NCBI GenBank assembly: GCA_023807065.1 | Contig: JAJJLU010000420.1 | Coordinates: 1-49,023 of the forward strand | Direction: 5' to 3' | Source of the DNA: Isotricha intestinalis | Lineage: Eukaryota; Ciliophora; Litostomatea; Vestibuliferida; Isotrichidae | Length of the DNA: 49,023 bases | Shown: piece after piece, positions 47,364 through 49,023 of the stretch | Position numbering within the stretch: position 1 is the stretch's first letter | Layout of the letters: every line of letters begins with the position of its first letter | The notes under the pieces: model-generated | The model's database searches: none | What the model saw: only the letters and a program-made list of their open reading frames with translations | Told to the model about the DNA's origin: nothing | Position numbers and translations under genes: made by a program

Positions 47364-47521
47364 ATTTTTATTTTAATTTTATATTATTTATATTAAAAAT
47401 TAAATGTTAGAATAATTAATAACTCATTTAATAATAATATTAAATAATTAAAAATAAAAAGAAACATTAAAAAAGAATTAAAAAATAAAATTTAAATTTT
47501 AAAAAAAAATAAATAAAAAAA

Positions 47522-48754
47522 ATGAAAAATGGAAAATTAAAGTAAAATTTAAATTTAAATTTAATTAGTGTATTTGAAAATGAAGAATCATTACAAGAAG
47601 ATAGTTCAAATAATAAAATGAGAAAAAAGAAAACTTCAAAAAGAGGAAGTTTCCATAGAAAAACAGCATCATTTCTATCATTAGGAGATTTCTTAATAGA
47701 TGAACCTGAAAAAGAAAAACCAAAAAAAAAATTAAATGAAACTTCAAATAAAGAAAATAAATCATCAATAATAAATTATTATACAAATGATTATAATTAT
47801 AATAATAACATTTCATTTCCTTCATTTGATAATGAAAATAATAATGGAAGTATAATAATAAAAACATATGAAAATGAAAATGAAAATAATATGAATGAAA
47901 ATAATATATATAAGCAATTAGAAAATAATAATATAAAAAATCCTCCTTTAAAAAGTTTTATTCCAATAGTAAATACATTAAAATTTGTAAAAGAAAAAGA
48001 AGAAAATGCAACTCCTTCTTATTTACTAGCTTTAGGAATAGAAAATAATAATAATCAAATTTTTAAAAATGGTTATATTCAAAAAGCACAAATAATTGAA
48101 GAAGAAAAAAGTGAAATATTAATTACAGAAAGTGAATTTTCTAATAAGAAAAATTTACATAAAAATAATATTGATTTTTTAAATATTAAAAAACAATTGA
48201 ATTTAAATTTTGAAAAAAATATCATTAAGAATAATAATAATGTTATTAGAAACAATAAGAATAAAAATTTTTCAAAAGAAGAAAAAATTGTAAATGAAGA
48301 AAATAAAGAAATGATTATTACTCTTAATAGAATAATGAAAAAAAATAATGAAAAAGAACTTAAAAGAAGACAAGTTATGTCAAAAAATAAAAAAGATCTT
48401 TTATCAATTTTTTTTACTTTAACAAAAAATAAAAAAGAAAATAATAAAGAAGAAAAACAAATTTTTAATATTGAAAAGCCAAAAAATAGAAGAACTTTAA
48501 GTCAAGGAAGTTCTTATGTAAATAATTTAAGAATTAAATCTAAATCAAAAGAAAAATTAAATTCTGATAGAATTGAAAATAAGAATAAAAAAAACAAAAT
48601 TCCTAATAAAATAAATTTAACTAAGAAAAATCAATACATTCCTTTATTAAATTTTCATAATAATATTTCTTTCATTCCACATAATAAAAAAAATTTATCA
48701 CAAAGACAAGTTAAAAAACCAAAAAATGCTTTTCAAAGTCTTTTTACCAAATAA
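47522..48754 (+). CDS. Unknown Lys/Asn-rich protein, last gene before telomere, spliced
   Basis: I read join(47522..47541,47569..48754), 401 residues. Exon 1 is only 20 nt (ATG plus MKNGKL and two bases of the next codon); a 27-nt GT..AG intron follows and exon 2 continues as NVFENEESLQEDSSNN into the long frame. Without splicing, the only start would be the Met at 47618, 16 codons after the 5' end of exon 2, but the extension is in frame and coding-like. The protein is basic and disordered with Ser-rich patches (RGSFHRKTASFLSLGDFLI near the start looks like a phosphorylation or docking motif) and a helical stretch (~225-265). No domain recognised. It ends ~240 bp from the telomere. Confidence 0.7.
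47542..47568 (+). other. 27-nt intron in the telomere-proximal gene
   Basis: Starts GTAAAATTTAAA, ends TTTAATTAG. It lies after only 20 coding bases; unspliced, the frame hits TAA right at the donor. Because it rests on an otherwise unproven 6-codon first exon, confidence is moderate. Confidence 0.55.
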
Positions 48755-48993
48755 TTATTATTAATCAATTTAAAATAAAAATAATTTATAATAAAAAATA
48801 TATTAATTTTTTAATTAAATAAATAATTTTTTTCTTTAATTATCATTTTTTTATAAATTATAGAGTTAATAAAAAAAAATTAAAATATCAGATTTTTAAT
48901 TAAAAATTCATTGATTTAATTTTATGAAATTATTTATTTATTTTTTCAATAATAATTTATTCAATGTTTTTAATTAATCATTAATAACACAAA
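48755..48993. other. Subtelomeric spacer (239 bp)
   Basis: Unique AT-rich DNA between the last stop codon and the telomere repeats. No subtelomeric repeats, gene families or reading frames seen. Such a short unique subtelomere is usual for ciliate macronuclear chromosomes. Confidence 0.6.
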
Positions 48994-49023
48994 TGGGGAT
49001 TGGGGATTGGGGATTGGGGATTG
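48994..49023 (+). repeat. Telomere repeat tract, (GGGGATT)n
   Basis: Four perfect GGGGATT units plus flanking partial units, G-rich strand running 5' to 3' toward the right edge, the orientation expected for a right chromosome end. The unit equals CCCCAAT on the other strand, one base longer than the Tetrahymena CCCCAA type. The run is cut by the window end, so its real length is unknown. G-strand repeats do not occur elsewhere in the window. Confidence 0.92.

Noticed and set aside
1..49023. Reassigned stop codons (TAA/TAG as Gln)
   Set aside because: No conserved gene contains in-frame TAA, TAG or TGA, Gln is encoded by CAA, and TAA ends nearly all genes.
1..49023. Transposons, CRISPR arrays, or tRNA genes
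   Set aside because: No transposase, terminal inverted repeats, spaced direct repeats or tRNA T-arm motif was seen; TTCGAA occurrences lie inside protein genes.

Overview
This window is the right-hand end of a very AT-rich, gene-dense nuclear chromosome from a microbial eukaryote, most likely a ciliate macronuclear chromosome. The sequence shows (i) four copies of a GGGGATT telomere-type 7-mer running off the right edge, only about 240 bases after the last stop codon; (ii) about 31 protein genes in 49 kb, nearly all single uninterrupted reading frames; (iii) three tiny GT..AG introns (27, 30 and 54 nt) that each restore a frame; (iv) Asn/Lys-rich proteins; and (v) the standard genetic code, with 29 genes ending in TAA, 2 in TGA and none in TAG. 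A ciliate with the standard code, a PPi-dependent phosphofructokinase, a secreted phage-type lysozyme and a BspA-like repeat protein would fit an anaerobic, bacteria-eating litostome such as a rumen ciliate. That placement is inference; the telomere unit and gene content should be searched before it is relied on.

Layout. 1-10.3 kb: a 5'-truncated CAP/SCP-like plus EF-hand protein, an unknown basic protein, a long-form PPi-phosphofructokinase with an N-terminal hydrophobic leader, a leucine-rich protein, a small four-CxxC proline-rich protein behind the longest gap, a secreted GH24 lysozyme and a BspA-like LRR protein. 10.4-17.1 kb: a SNF5/SMARCB1-like chromatin-remodelling subunit with an N-terminal helix-turn-helix, a HAD-type phosphatase-like protein, two structural or unknown proteins, a spliced small membrane protein and a RAD51/RecA-like ATPase. 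17.7-27.1 kb: a PB1-ZZ protein, an apparently catalytically dead membrane pepsin homologue, an FCP/SCP-type phosphatase, a spliced two-RRM protein, a choline/ethanolamine kinase, a PEX3-like membrane protein, a START lipid-binding protein and a C-CAP actin-binding protein. 27.3-34.6 kb: a 2,435-residue IP3-receptor-like calcium channel whose N-terminus carries Cys/His clusters resembling UBR boxes. 34.7-48.8 kb: a UBL-UBA-like protein, an unknown protein, an MFS transporter, a DHHC palmitoyltransferase, Sec61 gamma, a TPR protein, a large Asn-rich protein, a USP7-like deubiquitinase and a spliced Lys/Asn-rich protein, then the telomere.

The genes do not form a pathway or operon. They are mostly housekeeping genes packed head-to-head and tail-to-tail, with strands alternating almost perfectly, start codons as close as 27 bp and stop codons as close as about 60 bp. 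Loose themes are ubiquitin handling (USP7-like, UBL-UBA, PB1-ZZ), membrane and lipid biology (choline kinase, START, PEX3-like, DHHC, Sec61 gamma, MFS) and calcium (IP3R-like, EF-hand). The most promising items for follow-up are the UBR-box/IP3R-like fusion, the PEX3-like gene in a probable anaerobe, the HTH-SNF5 fusion, the leader peptide on the phosphofructokinase, the dead aspartyl protease and the four-CxxC mini-protein.
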